Counted from the stretch's first letter, positions 45,242 through 54,670 are shown. The stretch is DNA of 64,000 nucleotides from Paenibacillus sp. L3-i20 (GCF_022180385.2 NZ_BQME02000001.1:2796441-2860440); one strand, 5' to 3'. A program made the numbers and translations. Notes: generated from the sequence alone by a model not told the origin.

Positions 45242-45973
45242 TTGGAAAAATTGCATCTAGTAGCTATTGAAAGGTTTCTATATAAACTCATAATTATTTC
45301 ACTAGTAGATAAGGACGCTATTTTGCAGTCCCCATATTTTAAAAATAAAAAGGGGGTGACATCATTACTGCTCTTAATAAGAATTATATGGATAGTAGCT
45401 ATTTTAATTAATCTATCCGCCGTTATTTGGTTTGTCTTTGGAACGACAGCAAATTTTCAACGAGGAATAGATTTAGTATCAAACGTGATTTTTGCCTATT
45501 TTGGAATACCATCAATAATGTTAATCGCTTCATCAATAATTTTACTTTTCAAAGGATGGATTCCTTCATCTCCATGGAGAATAGTTGCTGTTTCTATAAT
45601 GATTTTATGTATGCTCTCCTTAAGTCCAATATTGTTTAAGTACGTAGACACTGGCGGATGGTTAGAAGAGGAGGTTACAACTGACTCATTACAAATTACA
45701 TCGGATAATACTTATGAATATCAACTTGAGTTAATTAACTTATTTCAAAAGAATAGTCATGCTCGTCTATATCTTAAAAGTACTTCAACGGATGAAGAAA
45801 TACGTATTCCATTAAACATACCTGTAAAAGAGATTGTTGTTCTGTTCGTAGAGGAGAATTATCATTTGAGTATGTTGGAAGCAACATCAGAGGCAGATAT
45901 ATACATATTGCACCCGACGTCCAAATTACCCTTTCCTGATGAAGTTTATAAAATTGATAGCGCTAGGTGTTAG
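45242..45973 (+). CDS. membrane protein of unknown function
   Basis: Up to 243 residues. The frame begins at a TTG (45242) with no ribosome binding site. GTG 45356 or a start just after AAGGGGGTGA (45350-45359) is more plausible, giving about 200-205 residues. Three membrane helices (~45-68, ~80-105 and ~115-130 of the long form) precede a polar C-terminal domain of ~110 residues. I do not recognise the family. A segment of the polar domain (bases 45739-45868) is duplicated, in decayed form, at 48098-48226. Confidence 0.6.
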   Translation: MEKLHLVAIERFLYKLIIISLVDKDAILQSPYFKNKKGVTSLLLLIRIIWIVAILINLSAVIWFVFGTTANFQRGIDLVSNVIFAYFGIPSIMLIASSIILLFKGWIPSSPWRIVAVSIMILCMLSLSPILFKYVDTGGWLEEEVTTDSLQITSDNTYEYQLELINLFQKNSHARLYLKSTSTDEEIRIPLNIPVKEIVVLFVEENYHLSMLEATSEADIYILHPTSKLPFPDEVYKIDSARC

Positions 45974-46120
45974 CAATTCTTTATTCGTACTGACGTATAT
46001 TTCACTCGCCTCAGTCCAAATCAAAACGGATAGGGACGATCAAGTTACATTCCGGATCATATAACGAAAAACGGCGAGCATATTCAATGCGAGCCGCTTT
46101 TTTATAATGTAATGAAGGTG

Positions 46121-46492
46121 TTACATACGCTCATAGGTATCGTCCGAATAGTATACCTCCAGGATGGTCGATCTGTCTCCATACACTTTGTCCAAGTGCC
46201 TTTCTCCCCATAAGCACAAGTTGTCCAGCACCGTTTTCAAGCTCAAACCGTATTCGCTAATCTCATACTCCACTTTAGGAGGGATTTCATGGTAGAGGAT
46301 GCGGTTAATAATGCCATCCTTTTCGAGCTCGCGAAGTTGCTGCGTCAACATTTTTTGGGTAATATCGGGGATTAATCTTCTGAGCTCATTGGTTCGCTTT
46401 TTCCCGCTTATCAAATGGAATAGTATGATGCTTTTCCACTTTCCACCGACGACTTCCAGAGCGGCTTCCATACCATTGCGATATTTCTTCAT
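46121..46492 (-). CDS. HxlR-family transcriptional regulator
   Basis: 123 residues from the ATG at 46492 (GGAG about 11 bases upstream); an earlier in-frame start at 46516 is possible but begins inside the site. It has the typical HxlR winged helix GGKWKSIILFHLISGKKRTNELRRLIPDITQKMLTQQLRELEKDGI, then the wing IPPKVEYEISEYG. Members often respond to electrophiles or diamide through Cys; one Cys (NLCLWGER) is present near the C-terminus. It is divergent from a quinone reductase, the common arrangement for a repressor/activator and its target. Confidence 0.93.
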   Translation of the reverse strand: MKKYRNGMEAALEVVGGKWKSIILFHLISGKKRTNELRRLIPDITQKMLTQQLRELEKDGIINRILYHEIPPKVEYEISEYGLSLKTVLDNLCLWGERHLDKVYGDRSTILEVYYSDDTYERM

Positions 46493-46567
46493 AACAAAAC
46501 CACTCCTTCCTTCCAAAGTAATTCAATCAGTATAAAAATGATACTACGGAACTTAAAAGTAGCTACT

Positions 46568-46581
46568 GCACTTTAAAGTGC
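46568..46581. promoter_or_regulatory. palindromic operator candidate (HxlR/quinone reductase)
   Basis: GCACTTTAAAGTGC, a perfect 14-bp palindrome in the divergent region; a second dyad AGTAT-N7-ATACT lies at 46529-46545, overlapping a possible minus-strand -10 (TATACT). Confidence 0.55.
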
Positions 46582-46702
46582 GTACTTATCAGAATAATTT
46601 ATATCATACATAATAACAACTGTAACCGGCCATTGACTATTTTTTCGAAAGGTTATCCATAGATGCCGCCGGGAATATGATATAAAGGAAGGTCGTTAAC
46701 CA

Positions 46703-47263
46703 ATGAAAACGCTTGTTACTGTATCTCATCCGCGACAAAACTCACTTACGCACGCTGTAATGAACCGTTTTATAGAAGGCTTAGAACAAAACAACCACGA
46801 AGTCGATATGTTGGACTTGCACTACGACGGATTCAATCCTGTATATACGGCTGAAGATGAAAAAGATTGGATAAATCCAAACAAAAACTATCCTCCCGTG
46901 ATTCGCAAAGAAATGGACAGAATTCTTTCAGCGGACACGCTCGTTTTTGTGTTCCCGTTATGGCAGTACAACGTTCCTTCGATGCTTAAAGGTTATTTGG
47001 ACAAAGTATGGAACTTAGGTTTGTTCGGGAAGATCGGGGAGAAAAAAGTGTTGTGGATTTGCCTTACTGGCGGGGATCAAGAGCATATGAAAAAATATAA
47101 GCGCGACGAGACATTGTCACACTATCTCAATGTACTGCTTGCTGGTTACGCCCAAGTAAAAGAATCACGAGTTGAATTGCTATGCGATACCCTTTCTGAA
47201 TCCAAGGAGCATATTGAGAGTTTGCTGGAACGTGCATATCAGCTCGGACGTGAGTACAAATAA
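46703..47263 (+). CDS. NAD(P)H:quinone oxidoreductase / flavodoxin-like reductase
   Basis: 186 residues. It has the flavodoxin-2 fold: phosphate-binding VSHPRQNSLTHAVMNRF, the VFPLWQYNVPSMLKGYLDKVWN block that contacts flavin, and WICLTGGDQEHM. Closest to the MdaB/YwrO/general-stress NAD(P)H dehydrogenase group that performs two-electron reduction of quinones, or to the azoreductase group. AAGGAAGG lies upstream. Divergence from the HxlR gene suggests redox-stress induction. Confidence 0.92.
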   Translation: MKTLVTVSHPRQNSLTHAVMNRFIEGLEQNNHEVDMLDLHYDGFNPVYTAEDEKDWINPNKNYPPVIRKEMDRILSADTLVFVFPLWQYNVPSMLKGYLDKVWNLGLFGKIGEKKVLWICLTGGDQEHMKKYKRDETLSHYLNVLLAGYAQVKESRVELLCDTLSESKEHIESLLERAYQLGREYK

Positions 47264-47402
47264 TGAGATAGAGGAGCGTAACTTTATAACCCTATTAATC
47301 GCGAGGAATATTAGTAAAAATCAGCAAATTACTCTAAAAAATAGTAATGTCTAATGGTATACTATTTGTGCAAAACAAAATATTTCTAGGAGGTTGGTTG
47401 AT

Positions 47403-47873
47403 GTGAGAAATTTACAACAATTTTCTGCTAGGAGGCTGGTTGATGTTTTGAGTTTGCGCAGAGGGACATGGACAAGAATCTATTTGTTGCTTTTGGTGCT
47501 AGTATTTATGATTCCGTTATCAGCGGCAAACGCAGTGGGAGAGTCGCAGGTAAGTCCTAAAGCCGGGGATGGAGTGTGGAACTGGATTGGGGAAGACCAG
47601 CTAACTAGGCTAGGGCCCAATTATTATGTAAGTGCGCCTACTGTGAATTCTACTGGAGGAGATTTTAGGGTTTGTTCAACCGTACATGATTATTATACGT
47701 TATATGAAGCCGATTCTGTACCTAATGCTCCTGATTTAGTATGGACTGAACGTACGGGCAGCAATAAGTGTGCGGTATGGCGAGGGATCGGGGGTTTTGT
47801 GGACGGGGACAATAGAAAGGCTGAGTTTTATATCATTGGATCTAAATCGGCATACGTATGGTTTTATGATTAA
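47403..47873 (+). CDS. small secreted protein of unknown function
   Basis: 156 residues from the GTG at 47403 (AGGAGG 9 bases upstream). A duplicate of the same site (AGGAGGCTGGTTGATG, 47430-47445) could instead start translation at a TTG just after it, leaving a shorter, tidier signal peptide. Signal: RRGTWTRIYLLLLVLVFMIP with cleavage near AANA. The mature ~100 residues have exactly two Cys (FRVCSTVHDY, SNKCAVWRG), likely one disulfide, and many Tyr/Trp. No family recognised. A terminator follows directly. Confidence 0.7.
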   Translation: MRNLQQFSARRLVDVLSLRRGTWTRIYLLLLVLVFMIPLSAANAVGESQVSPKAGDGVWNWIGEDQLTRLGPNYYVSAPTVNSTGGDFRVCSTVHDYYTLYEADSVPNAPDLVWTERTGSNKCAVWRGIGGFVDGDNRKAEFYIIGSKSAYVWFYD

Positions 47874-47896
47874 TTTGGAACAGCTAGCGAGACTTT

Positions 47897-47931
47897 GAGG
47901 GGGATAGGGAAATTTCTATCTTCCTTTTTTT
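47897..47931 (+). terminator. terminator after the secreted protein
   Basis: GGGGGATAG (47899-47907) pairs, with G-T wobbles, with CTATCTTCC (47916-47924), followed by seven T. Confidence 0.75.
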
Positions 47932-48006
47932 ATTAGTATTCATTGTAAGGGTATTAAATAAGGGACTCATTCTCTGTCTTTTTTGTTGGGCAATAGTTAA
48001 GAAAAT

Positions 48007-48033
48007 AGAGCCGTTCGCATTTGCGACGGCTCT
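48007..48033 (+). terminator. second hairpin, terminator-like
   Basis: AGAGCCGTTCGC pairs with GCGACGGCTCT (one bulge) around ATTT; only a short T tract follows. Confidence 0.5.
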
Positions 48034-48055
48034 TCATGAAGGAAGTTTAGTTCCT

Positions 48056-48244
48056 ATGGAATATGAAGACTTCTATAATAAGCATGGAAAGGCGAGATTA
48101 TTTCAAAAGAATAGTCACGCTCGTCTTTATCTAAAAAGTACTTCAACAGATGTAGAAATACGTATATGAATAGACATACCAGTAAAAGAGATTGTATTGC
48201 TTTTCGTAGAGAAGAATAATCATTGGATTAGGGACCGAATGTAA
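48056..48244 (+). pseudogene. decayed copy of part of the 45.2-kb membrane-protein gene
   Basis: From 48098 the frame reads LFQKNSHARLYLKSTSTD, as in the intact gene at 45739, then hits an in-frame TGA at 48167-48169. The match continues beyond it (DIPVKEIV, then LFVE) to about 48226. The preceding 14 codons from ATG 48056 (EYEDFYNKHGKAR) are not from the same place. A fragment left by duplication and decay. Confidence 0.65.
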
Positions 48245-48254
48245 TCCTATTTTA

Positions 48255-48821
48255 TCAATTGTTACTCTTATAGCTCTGCACAATCTCCCTAATCTTCTCA
48301 ACTGTCTTTTCCAAATTCACATTCTCCAGCACATGTTCACAACTCTTGCGATACGTTACTTCTTCACTGTAATGATCGAGGTAACTATCAATTATTTCAT
48401 AGGGAGTTCCCTTAGATTCTAGACGTTCACGTACGGTGTTCTTATCCACATACAGAAAAATACGGATAACTCGATCCCCATAAAGCGCACGAATTTTGTC
48501 TGCTCCTTCTCGATTAAGAATCATATAGACGTCATTGCCCTCGTTTAACGTTGCATCGAGAATACGCCTTCCAATGCCATAACGATAATGATCAATCCGA
48601 ACATCTTCTGCGAAAAAATGATTGACATACATGAGCTCGAATTGGGCTGGACTTACATATCTGTAGTCGCTGTCTGGATGTTCTTTGCTTCGCGGAGGTC
48701 TGTCGGTACAAGAAGGAATATGGATAATGTCACTGTTCTTTAATGCTGTGTGTGCGGCTGTTTTGCGGCCTGAGCCGCTCGTTCCGGTGAACACGAATAA
48801 TTTAGGGGATGAATTAGACAT
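48255..48821 (-). CDS. guanylate-kinase-like P-loop protein
   Basis: 188 residues from the ATG at 48821, which has AAGGGAG upstream; a frame extending to 48932 lacks a site and its extra 37 residues are unlike the family. P-loop LFVFTGTSGSGRKT at ~8-21, then the GMP-binding-like SCTDRPPRSKE and DYRYVSPAQFE, with RFLYVDK-type strand and lid (RERLESKG). The wording departs from housekeeping Gmk (Arg-Lys-Thr instead of Gly-Lys-Ser/Thr in the P-loop end), so this may be a paralogue with altered nucleotide use. Confidence 0.82.
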   Translation of the reverse strand: MSNSSPKLFVFTGTSGSGRKTAAHTALKNSDIIHIPSCTDRPPRSKEHPDSDYRYVSPAQFELMYVNHFFAEDVRIDHYRYGIGRRILDATLNEGNDVYMILNREGADKIRALYGDRVIRIFLYVDKNTVRERLESKGTPYEIIDSYLDHYSEEVTYRKSCEHVLENVNLEKTVEKIREIVQSYKSNN

Positions 48822-48967
48822 AATGGCTCGCTCCCTTCTTTGATATTTATATCGGTATGGAGTGGCCTCTTCATTATGGCAACGTCGTGCGGAAGCAAAC
48901 CGTTCTATGCTATGATAAAGATGGCCGTGCAAGCGGCACTATCTTATAACAAAAGTAGGTCTGGACG

Positions 48968-50902
48968 ATGCACTTATTATCGGTTGAACATATAACAAAA
49001 AGCTATGGCGAAAAGATGTTGTTTGAAGATGTTACCTTCGGTTTAGAAGACGGTGACAAGATTGGTATTATCGGCGTTAACGGTACAGGAAAGTCGACTT
49101 TTCTAAAAGTTATCGCGGGCATGGAGCAAGCTGATTCAGGTACAATTTCGATAGGTGGACGAGTCATTGTGCGCATGCTGGCACAGGACCCGACTTTCCA
49201 GCCGAATGAGACTGCGCTTGAGCATGTACTAGGAGGAAATTCACCGCAGCTCAGAGCTGTACAAGCATATGCGGCTGCGATGGAAGCTATCGAGCTGAAC
49301 CCAACGAGCGAGCAAGCGCAAACAGAACTTATTAAAGCGAATCAGCTTATGGATGAGTTTGATGCTTGGCAATTGGAGAACGAAGCGAAGACTGCATTAT
49401 CGAAGCTTGGGATCTATGAGTATGAGGCGAAGGTTGATACGTTGTCTGGTGGACAACGTAAACGTGTTGCGATGGCAGCGGCACTGCTTTTACCATCAGA
49501 TGTACTTATATTGGACGAGCCTACGAACCATATCGATAATGATTCGGTTGCATGGCTAGAAGGTATGTTGCAGAAGCGACGTGGAGCATTGCTCATGATT
49601 ACGCATGATCGTTACTTCCTAGATCGTGTAAGTAACCGTATTATCGAACTGGACCGTGGACAAGCCCATTTCTATCAAGCAAATTATAGCCGATTCATAG
49701 AATTAAAGCTTGAACGCGAAGAACGGGAGTCAGCGACAGAGTCGAAGCGTCAAAACTTGCTTCGTACAGAGTTGGCTTGGATAAGACGTGGGGCAAAAGC
49801 GAGAACGACGAAACAGAAAGCTCGTATCGACCGCTTCGAAGCGCTTAAGGCAGCAGGTCCTAAAGGTACTGACGGCAAGCTGGATTTGTCCGTCGCTTCG
49901 TCGAGACTGGGCAAAAAGATTGTGGAAGTGGAAGAGATTTCTAAGAGCTACGGAGATCGGACACTCATTCACAATTTCAGCTACATTGCTGTTCCAGAGG
50001 ATCGGGTGGGCATCGTTGGGCGTAACGGCAGTGGTAAGTCAACACTTCTTCATCTAATTGCAGGGAAGTTAACTCCTGATGGAGGAACAGTAGATATTGG
50101 TCCGACAGTTAAGTTAGGCTGGTTCTCGCAGGAGCGGGAAGAGATGAATGAATCACTTCGTGTCATCGAGTATATTCGCGAAGGAGCCGAACAAGTGAAG
50201 ACGGCGGATGGTTCGTTAATATCTGCTGGTCAAATGTTAGAGAGATTCCTATTCTCGCCAACGATGCAATGGACGCCTATAGCTAAGCTATCTGGTGGAG
50301 AGAAAAGAAGATTGCAATTGCTAAGAGTTTTAATGAATGCGCCTAACGTGTTGCTTTTGGATGAGCCTACGAATGATCTCGATATTGCAACTCTTACAGT
50401 ACTTGAAGATTATTTAGACGATTTTCCAGGGGTAGTGTTTGTTGTTTCCCATGACCGCTACTTCTTAGATCGAACGGTTGAGAAGATCATCGCTTTCGAA
50501 GGTGACAGCGTTATTACCCATCATACGGGTAACTATTCCGATTATCAGGCTGCTACGGAGAAGAAGGAAAAAGCTGCATCTGCCGCAACTGCCAATGCTG
50601 TCACTCATGCAAACAAGGGTGCTGTCTCTGCTGAAGTGAAGCCGCAGGCTAAAGAAAGATTGCTGAAAATGTCCTATAAGGAACAAAAGGATTTTGATGA
50701 AATTGATGGTTGGATTGCGAAAGCTGAGGATGAGCTTAGCGCTATTTCTAGCGCAATGGAAGCAGCAAGCAGCGATTCTGCTAAGCTCCAAGAACTTTCA
50801 ATCAAACAGCAGGAGCAGGAAGAAAAGTTGGAGTCACTTATGGAGCGCTGGACTGAGCTTAATGAACTTGCAGAGCGCATCGCTGCCCAAAAACAAGGAT
50901 AA
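48968..50902 (+). CDS. ABC-F family ATPase (Uup/EttA-like)
   Basis: 644 residues with two ATPase domains in one chain and no membrane segment. NBD1 (~1-225) has GVNGTGKST, LSGGQRKRVAM and VLILDEPTNHID. NBD2 (~315-515) has GRNGSGKST, LSGGEKRRLQLL and VLLLDEPTNDLD. The linker between them is Arg/Lys-rich (RRGAKARTTKQKARIDRF), as in the ribosome-binding P-site tether, and a C-terminal coiled coil (~565-640) is of the Uup type. ABC-F proteins act on ribosomes in translation; some give antibiotic protection. No leader peptide or attenuation hairpin suggesting inducible resistance was found upstream. Confidence 0.93.
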   Translation: MHLLSVEHITKSYGEKMLFEDVTFGLEDGDKIGIIGVNGTGKSTFLKVIAGMEQADSGTISIGGRVIVRMLAQDPTFQPNETALEHVLGGNSPQLRAVQAYAAAMEAIELNPTSEQAQTELIKANQLMDEFDAWQLENEAKTALSKLGIYEYEAKVDTLSGGQRKRVAMAAALLLPSDVLILDEPTNHIDNDSVAWLEGMLQKRRGALLMITHDRYFLDRVSNRIIELDRGQAHFYQANYSRFIELKLEREERESATESKRQNLLRTELAWIRRGAKARTTKQKARIDRFEALKAAGPKGTDGKLDLSVASSRLGKKIVEVEEISKSYGDRTLIHNFSYIAVPEDRVGIVGRNGSGKSTLLHLIAGKLTPDGGTVDIGPTVKLGWFSQEREEMNESLRVIEYIREGAEQVKTADGSLISAGQMLERFLFSPTMQWTPIAKLSGGEKRRLQLLRVLMNAPNVLLLDEPTNDLDIATLTVLEDYLDDFPGVVFVVSHDRYFLDRTVEKIIAFEGDSVITHHTGNYSDYQAATEKKEKAASAATANAVTHANKGAVSAEVKPQAKERLLKMSYKEQKDFDEIDGWIAKAEDELSAISSAMEAASSDSAKLQELSIKQQEQEEKLESLMERWTELNELAERIAAQKQG

Positions 50903-50960
50903 TACAAATATCGCTTAATCTACACGTAAGCAAAAAAACAGTAAAGGCGGTCTCCCATAC

Positions 50961-51596
50961 ATGTTCAATAATCGTGATGTAGTAAATATTTATTGCATTG
51001 GACGCAACTATCGCTTGCACGCACTTGAATTAGGAAATGAAGTACCTGAGGAACCATTAGTATTCACGAAGCCTTCGCATTCAATAACGGAGATGGCTGG
51101 TGGTGTGATTACATTGCCCGGAACTGTAGGCGAAGTGCATTTTGAACTGGAGATCGTACTTAAAATTAGTGATTCTTATAAGCCTGGAGCGCCAATCAAT
51201 GATTGCATTGATGCTATTACACTTGGACTTGATCTTACACTCCGAGATGTACAATCGAAGTTGAAGGCTAAGGGGCAGCCATGGTTACCAGCTAAGGGGT
51301 TTAAGCAGTCTGCACCGCTAGGAACATGGATACCTTTTCCTGGTGAAGCAGAGCTTGCTAGTGTAGAATTTTCACTCAGACGAAATGGTGAAACTGCTCA
51401 AATTGGTTGCTCGAAGGATATGTTGTTTGGCGTTACTGAGCTTGTGAATCATATCGAAGCAAACTATGGTCTTGGACCTGGCGATATTATATTCACAGGT
51501 ACCCCAGCAGGCGTAGCTGCGCTTGAAGATGGCGATTTACTAGAAGCCTATTGGGGCGAGCAGAAGCTAGGAAGTTGTAATGTGAAGCTAGTGTAA
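50961..51596 (+). CDS. fumarylacetoacetate hydrolase family protein
   Basis: 211 residues, AAAGGCGG upstream. It is the C-terminal-type FAH fold: IYCIGRNYRLHALELG, metal ligands in VGEVHFELEIVLKI (the conserved E-x-E), DLTLRDVQ and the terminal FTGTPAGVAALEDGD. Members hydrolyse or decarboxylate 2-keto-4-ene acids, oxaloacetate or acylpyruvates. The short length without an N-terminal domain fits acylpyruvase/oxaloacetate decarboxylase-like enzymes. Substrate unknown; its terminator follows. Confidence 0.92.
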   Translation: MFNNRDVVNIYCIGRNYRLHALELGNEVPEEPLVFTKPSHSITEMAGGVITLPGTVGEVHFELEIVLKISDSYKPGAPINDCIDAITLGLDLTLRDVQSKLKAKGQPWLPAKGFKQSAPLGTWIPFPGEAELASVEFSLRRNGETAQIGCSKDMLFGVTELVNHIEANYGLGPGDIIFTGTPAGVAALEDGDLLEAYWGEQKLGSCNVKLV

Positions 51597-51648
51597 AAAC
51601 AATGACGCACAGTTTCTTAATAATAGATAGCAATTATAAATGAAGTAC

Positions 51649-51692
51649 AAAAAGGTCGTATCGAGAGCAACAATCTCATACGGCCTTTTTAT
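51649..51692. terminator. terminator after the FAH-family gene
   Basis: AAAAAGGTCGTAT pairs with ATACGGCCTTTTT (one T-G wobble), with GAGA/TCTC inside. Confidence 0.85.
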
Positions 51693-51793
51693 TATTTTGC
51701 TGTAACTTACTTAAACCACTATACAGAGTTGAAGATAATGACAGCTTACATGAAGTGTGTAATAATTTACCTGTTCGATAAAAGGGGGTTCGA

Positions 51794-52498
51794 TTGTTGG
51801 TCATTGTATGGGTTGAAGATGAGTCCGCTTTGCTAACAGAGTGTGCAGATTATTTGTGCAGGGAGTCTATTAATGTGCTGGGAGCTTCGACATTCGAAGA
51901 AGCAGAAGCATTAATCGAGCGCTCTCGACCTGACCTTCTGCTTGTGGATTGGATGTTGGGAGATAAAGTTAGCGGTATTGATATATGCAAATATAACGAA
52001 AAAACATGGCAGTTACCTATTATTATGGTAACAGCTAGAGGTGACGAGTTTGATAAAGTGTTGGCATTGGAGTTGGGAGCGGATGATTATTTGACAAAGC
52101 CGTTTGGTCTTCGAGAATTAAGTGCTCGCATTAAGGCAGTTATGCGTAGAGTGACGAAGCATGAACCGGTAACACCAGAGCAGAGACAAGCTGATTGCAT
52201 AACGAGGGGAACTCTTAGGCTAGATAAGATAAAGTTCACAGTGGAAAAGAGCGGAGTCCGAATTGACCTTACACGTACGGAGTTTCTACTGCTATGGAAG
52301 CTTGCTTCACACCCGGGACGTGTGTTTTCACGTACACATTTAATGGATGAAGCGCTTGGAGAGGGCTTTTTGGGTTATGAGCGGACAATGGATTCACATA
52401 TTCGTAACTTGAGAAGGAAGCTAGAGGATCAACAATCAGAGCGACCATATATACATACAGTGTACGGAGTAGGCTATCGATTTACCGAGGAGGTATGA
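51794..52498 (+). CDS. OmpR-family response regulator
   Basis: 234 residues; TTG start (51794 or 51797) after AAAGGGGG. The receiver domain has acidic VEDE, the phospho-acceptor Asp in LLLVDWMLGD, Thr in MVTARGDE and Lys in LTKPFG. It is followed by a winged-helix output domain (TRTEFLLLWKLASHPGRVFSR, then RTMDSHIRNLRRKLE and VYGVGYRF). Overlaps the histidine kinase start by four bases. The operon with kinase, ABC ATPase and permease suggests control of that transporter. Confidence 0.95.
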   Translation: MLVIVWVEDESALLTECADYLCRESINVLGASTFEEAEALIERSRPDLLLVDWMLGDKVSGIDICKYNEKTWQLPIIMVTARGDEFDKVLALELGADDYLTKPFGLRELSARIKAVMRRVTKHEPVTPEQRQADCITRGTLRLDKIKFTVEKSGVRIDLTRTEFLLLWKLASHPGRVFSRTHLMDEALGEGFLGYERTMDSHIRNLRRKLEDQQSERPYIHTVYGVGYRFTEEV

Positions 52499-53889
52499 CG
52501 ATGGTTCCCATTGTTACTCAGAAGAAGAAGAAAGAAGGAGCGTCTATTACTTTTTCTAAACATTCGTTGCTTATTGTCGTCAGTGTGGCTTCATCCTTTT
52601 TTGTTTTTTTCGGCATCCAGTATTGGCAGCAGCAGTCGGTGCAGAGGGAGTTGATACGCGCCGAGCTGTTCTGGAATGGTTATGCGAAGCTATATGTAGA
52701 AGCTAATGGAAACTGGGATGGATTTACTGAGCAACTGGAACGAGATCGTTATATGTATGCAGGTGATCCTTCATTATCTCTTTATTTCTATCGTGGAGAA
52801 ATGGGAGAGGATTTAATTGCATCCACTAAAGAAAATGAAGGGTCCTCTAAAACGCGAAAAATAGCTGTTTTGTCACAAGAAGCCGTTATTGGATATACGG
52901 AGGTTCGTTTAGAACGCTCTATCGATTCTATAATCTATGCTTCTGTTGCGACCGGAGCTTTCATTTATTTAATAGTGCTGTGGTTAATATCACGTAATAG
53001 AAAAAATAGTGCAAAGCAGCAGTATATAACTTCACTTTCTTTATTGCGAGAAATGAATCAAACGGAGAACCTTTCGCATCTTTCTGAAATAGAAGTTGGA
53101 AGTATGTCTATTACTCAATTAGCGACAATGCAAGAACGGGCTCAATCTGCACATGCTGCGGTAATAGCCAAAATAAGAGAAATGGCTAGCAAAATAGAGA
53201 AGTTGGAAACGGTACGACAAACAATGGTTGCAGATATTGCTCATGAACTTCGAACGCCAATTGCCATTATGAGAACACAACTAGATAGTGCAATTGGGCT
53301 TGAAATGCCGCTTTCCATGACGAAGATGCTAACCTTGCATGATGAGACCCTTCGACTAACTCGGCTTGTACATGATTTACAGGAGTTGTCATTAGCTGAA
53401 AGTGGCAACCTTCCATTGTTCAAAAGTTGGTTTTCGTTGTCTGAGTTGGCTGAAGAGGTGTTGGAAATATTATCAGTGGAGGGGGAGGAACGTAACATTC
53501 GAACGGAATGGACGAGCTTTCCTCAAGTTCGACTATATGCGGATAGGAATCGAATAAAGGGTGTTCTTATCAACTTGATAGGGAATGCCTTCCATTATAC
53601 TCGGAGTTTCGTAAGTGTCACTGTTAGGCTCAATGAACATAATAATGCGGAGTTTTTAGTAGTTGATGATGGATGGGGGATCGAGGAAGAAGATCTTGCG
53701 AAAGTGTTTGAACGATTTTATCGAGGGAAAGTGAATGGTACTCGAAAAGGCCGAGCAGCAGGTCTTGGTCTCGGACTTGCTATTGTGAAGGAGATTGTTA
53801 CAGTACATGGTGGTACTGTAAGTGTGGATAGTGTTATAAATACAGGAACGACTTTTCAGGTAATTATTCCTATTATGCACGAACGATAA
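52495..53889 (+). CDS. sensor histidine kinase
   Basis: 464 residues. Two membrane helices (~23-42 and ~148-168) bracket an outside sensor loop of ~105 residues. A HAMP-like/coiled region, the H-box VADIAHELRTPIAIM, an N-box LINLIGNAFHYTRS and G-boxes VVDDGWGIEEED and GLGLGLAIVKEIV follow. This sensor has a real extracellular domain, unlike the loop-less intramembrane-sensing kinases of Bce systems, so it may sense the signal itself. Partner of the overlapping response regulator. Confidence 0.94.
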   Translation: MTMVPIVTQKKKKEGASITFSKHSLLIVVSVASSFFVFFGIQYWQQQSVQRELIRAELFWNGYAKLYVEANGNWDGFTEQLERDRYMYAGDPSLSLYFYRGEMGEDLIASTKENEGSSKTRKIAVLSQEAVIGYTEVRLERSIDSIIYASVATGAFIYLIVLWLISRNRKNSAKQQYITSLSLLREMNQTENLSHLSEIEVGSMSITQLATMQERAQSAHAAVIAKIREMASKIEKLETVRQTMVADIAHELRTPIAIMRTQLDSAIGLEMPLSMTKMLTLHDETLRLTRLVHDLQELSLAESGNLPLFKSWFSLSELAEEVLEILSVEGEERNIRTEWTSFPQVRLYADRNRIKGVLINLIGNAFHYTRSFVSVTVRLNEHNNAEFLVVDDGWGIEEEDLAKVFERFYRGKVNGTRKGRAAGLGLGLAIVKEIVTVHGGTVSVDSVINTGTTFQVIIPIMHER

Positions 53890-53980
53890 ATCTGCACAAG
53901 TTTTGCATATTTGCTCCATTAAGAATCCATATCGTTCTGCTAGATTAGAGTTATCCAGTAGAACTAGAGGTGAACAGCTC

Positions 53981-54670
53981 ATGCGAATAACAGTAAAAGG
54001 CTTATCGAAAACCTACGGGAAAGGAGAAGCGGCAACAAAAGCACTTCGAGAGGTTCAATTTACGATTGAACAAGGGGAAATGGTGTCGATAACTGGTCCG
54101 TCTGGTTGTGGGAAGTCGACTTTGCTTCATATATTGGCTGGAATAGAATCTATCGACAGCGGTGAAGTATGGATTGGCGATGCACCGATTCATACATGGG
54201 ACGACAAAGAAATTGCAAATCTCAGATTAACGAAGATGGGATTTGTATTTCAAAGCTTTCATTTGGTTCCTGTTCTTACAGCTTGGGAAAATGTGGCACT
54301 ACCCTTGATAGCGGCTCACCAAGCTCCAGAAAAGGCTCGTGTTCGTGCGCTCGATGCCTTAAGAGAAGTTGGGCTAATTGAAAAAGCCAATCGATATCCT
54401 TCACAGCTTTCCGGTGGGCAAAACCAACGAGTAGCAATTGCAAGAGCGATTGTCGGAAAGCCAGCCATCATTTGGGCTGACGAACCAACTGGTGCTCTCG
54501 ATACAGATACGGCAGAGCAAATTATTGGGATGCTGGAAATGCTGAATCAACATCATGGCACAACTGTCGTAATTGTGACGCATGATCCAATGGTAGCTGG
54601 TCGTACAATGCGTACGATTCGCTTGCAGAATGGACGTGTTATTCGTGATGGAGGGACAGCGCAATGTTAG
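53981..54670 (+). CDS. ABC transporter ATPase (MacB/LolD/BceA-like)
   Basis: 229 residues from the ATG at 53981, which has GAGGTGAAC upstream; the longer frame from 53903 adds residues unlike the family. Walker [11 protein letters not shown]-loop [18 protein letters not shown], signature [14 protein letters not shown], Walker [13 protein letters not shown] and VTHDP. The DEPTGALD wording is typical of ATPases that pair with FtsX-type permeases. The stop overlaps the next gene. Confidence 0.95.
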   Translation: MRITVKGLSKTYGKGEAATKALREVQFTIEQGEMVSITGPSGCGKSTLLHILAGIESIDSGEVWIGDAPIHTWDDKEIANLRLTKMGFVFQSFHLVPVLTAWENVALPLIAAHQAPEKARVRALDALREVGLIEKANRYPSQLSGGQNQRVAIARAIVGKPAIIWADEPTGALDTDTAEQIIGMLEMLNQHHGTTVVIVTHDPMVAGRTMRTIRLQNGRVIRDGGTAQC

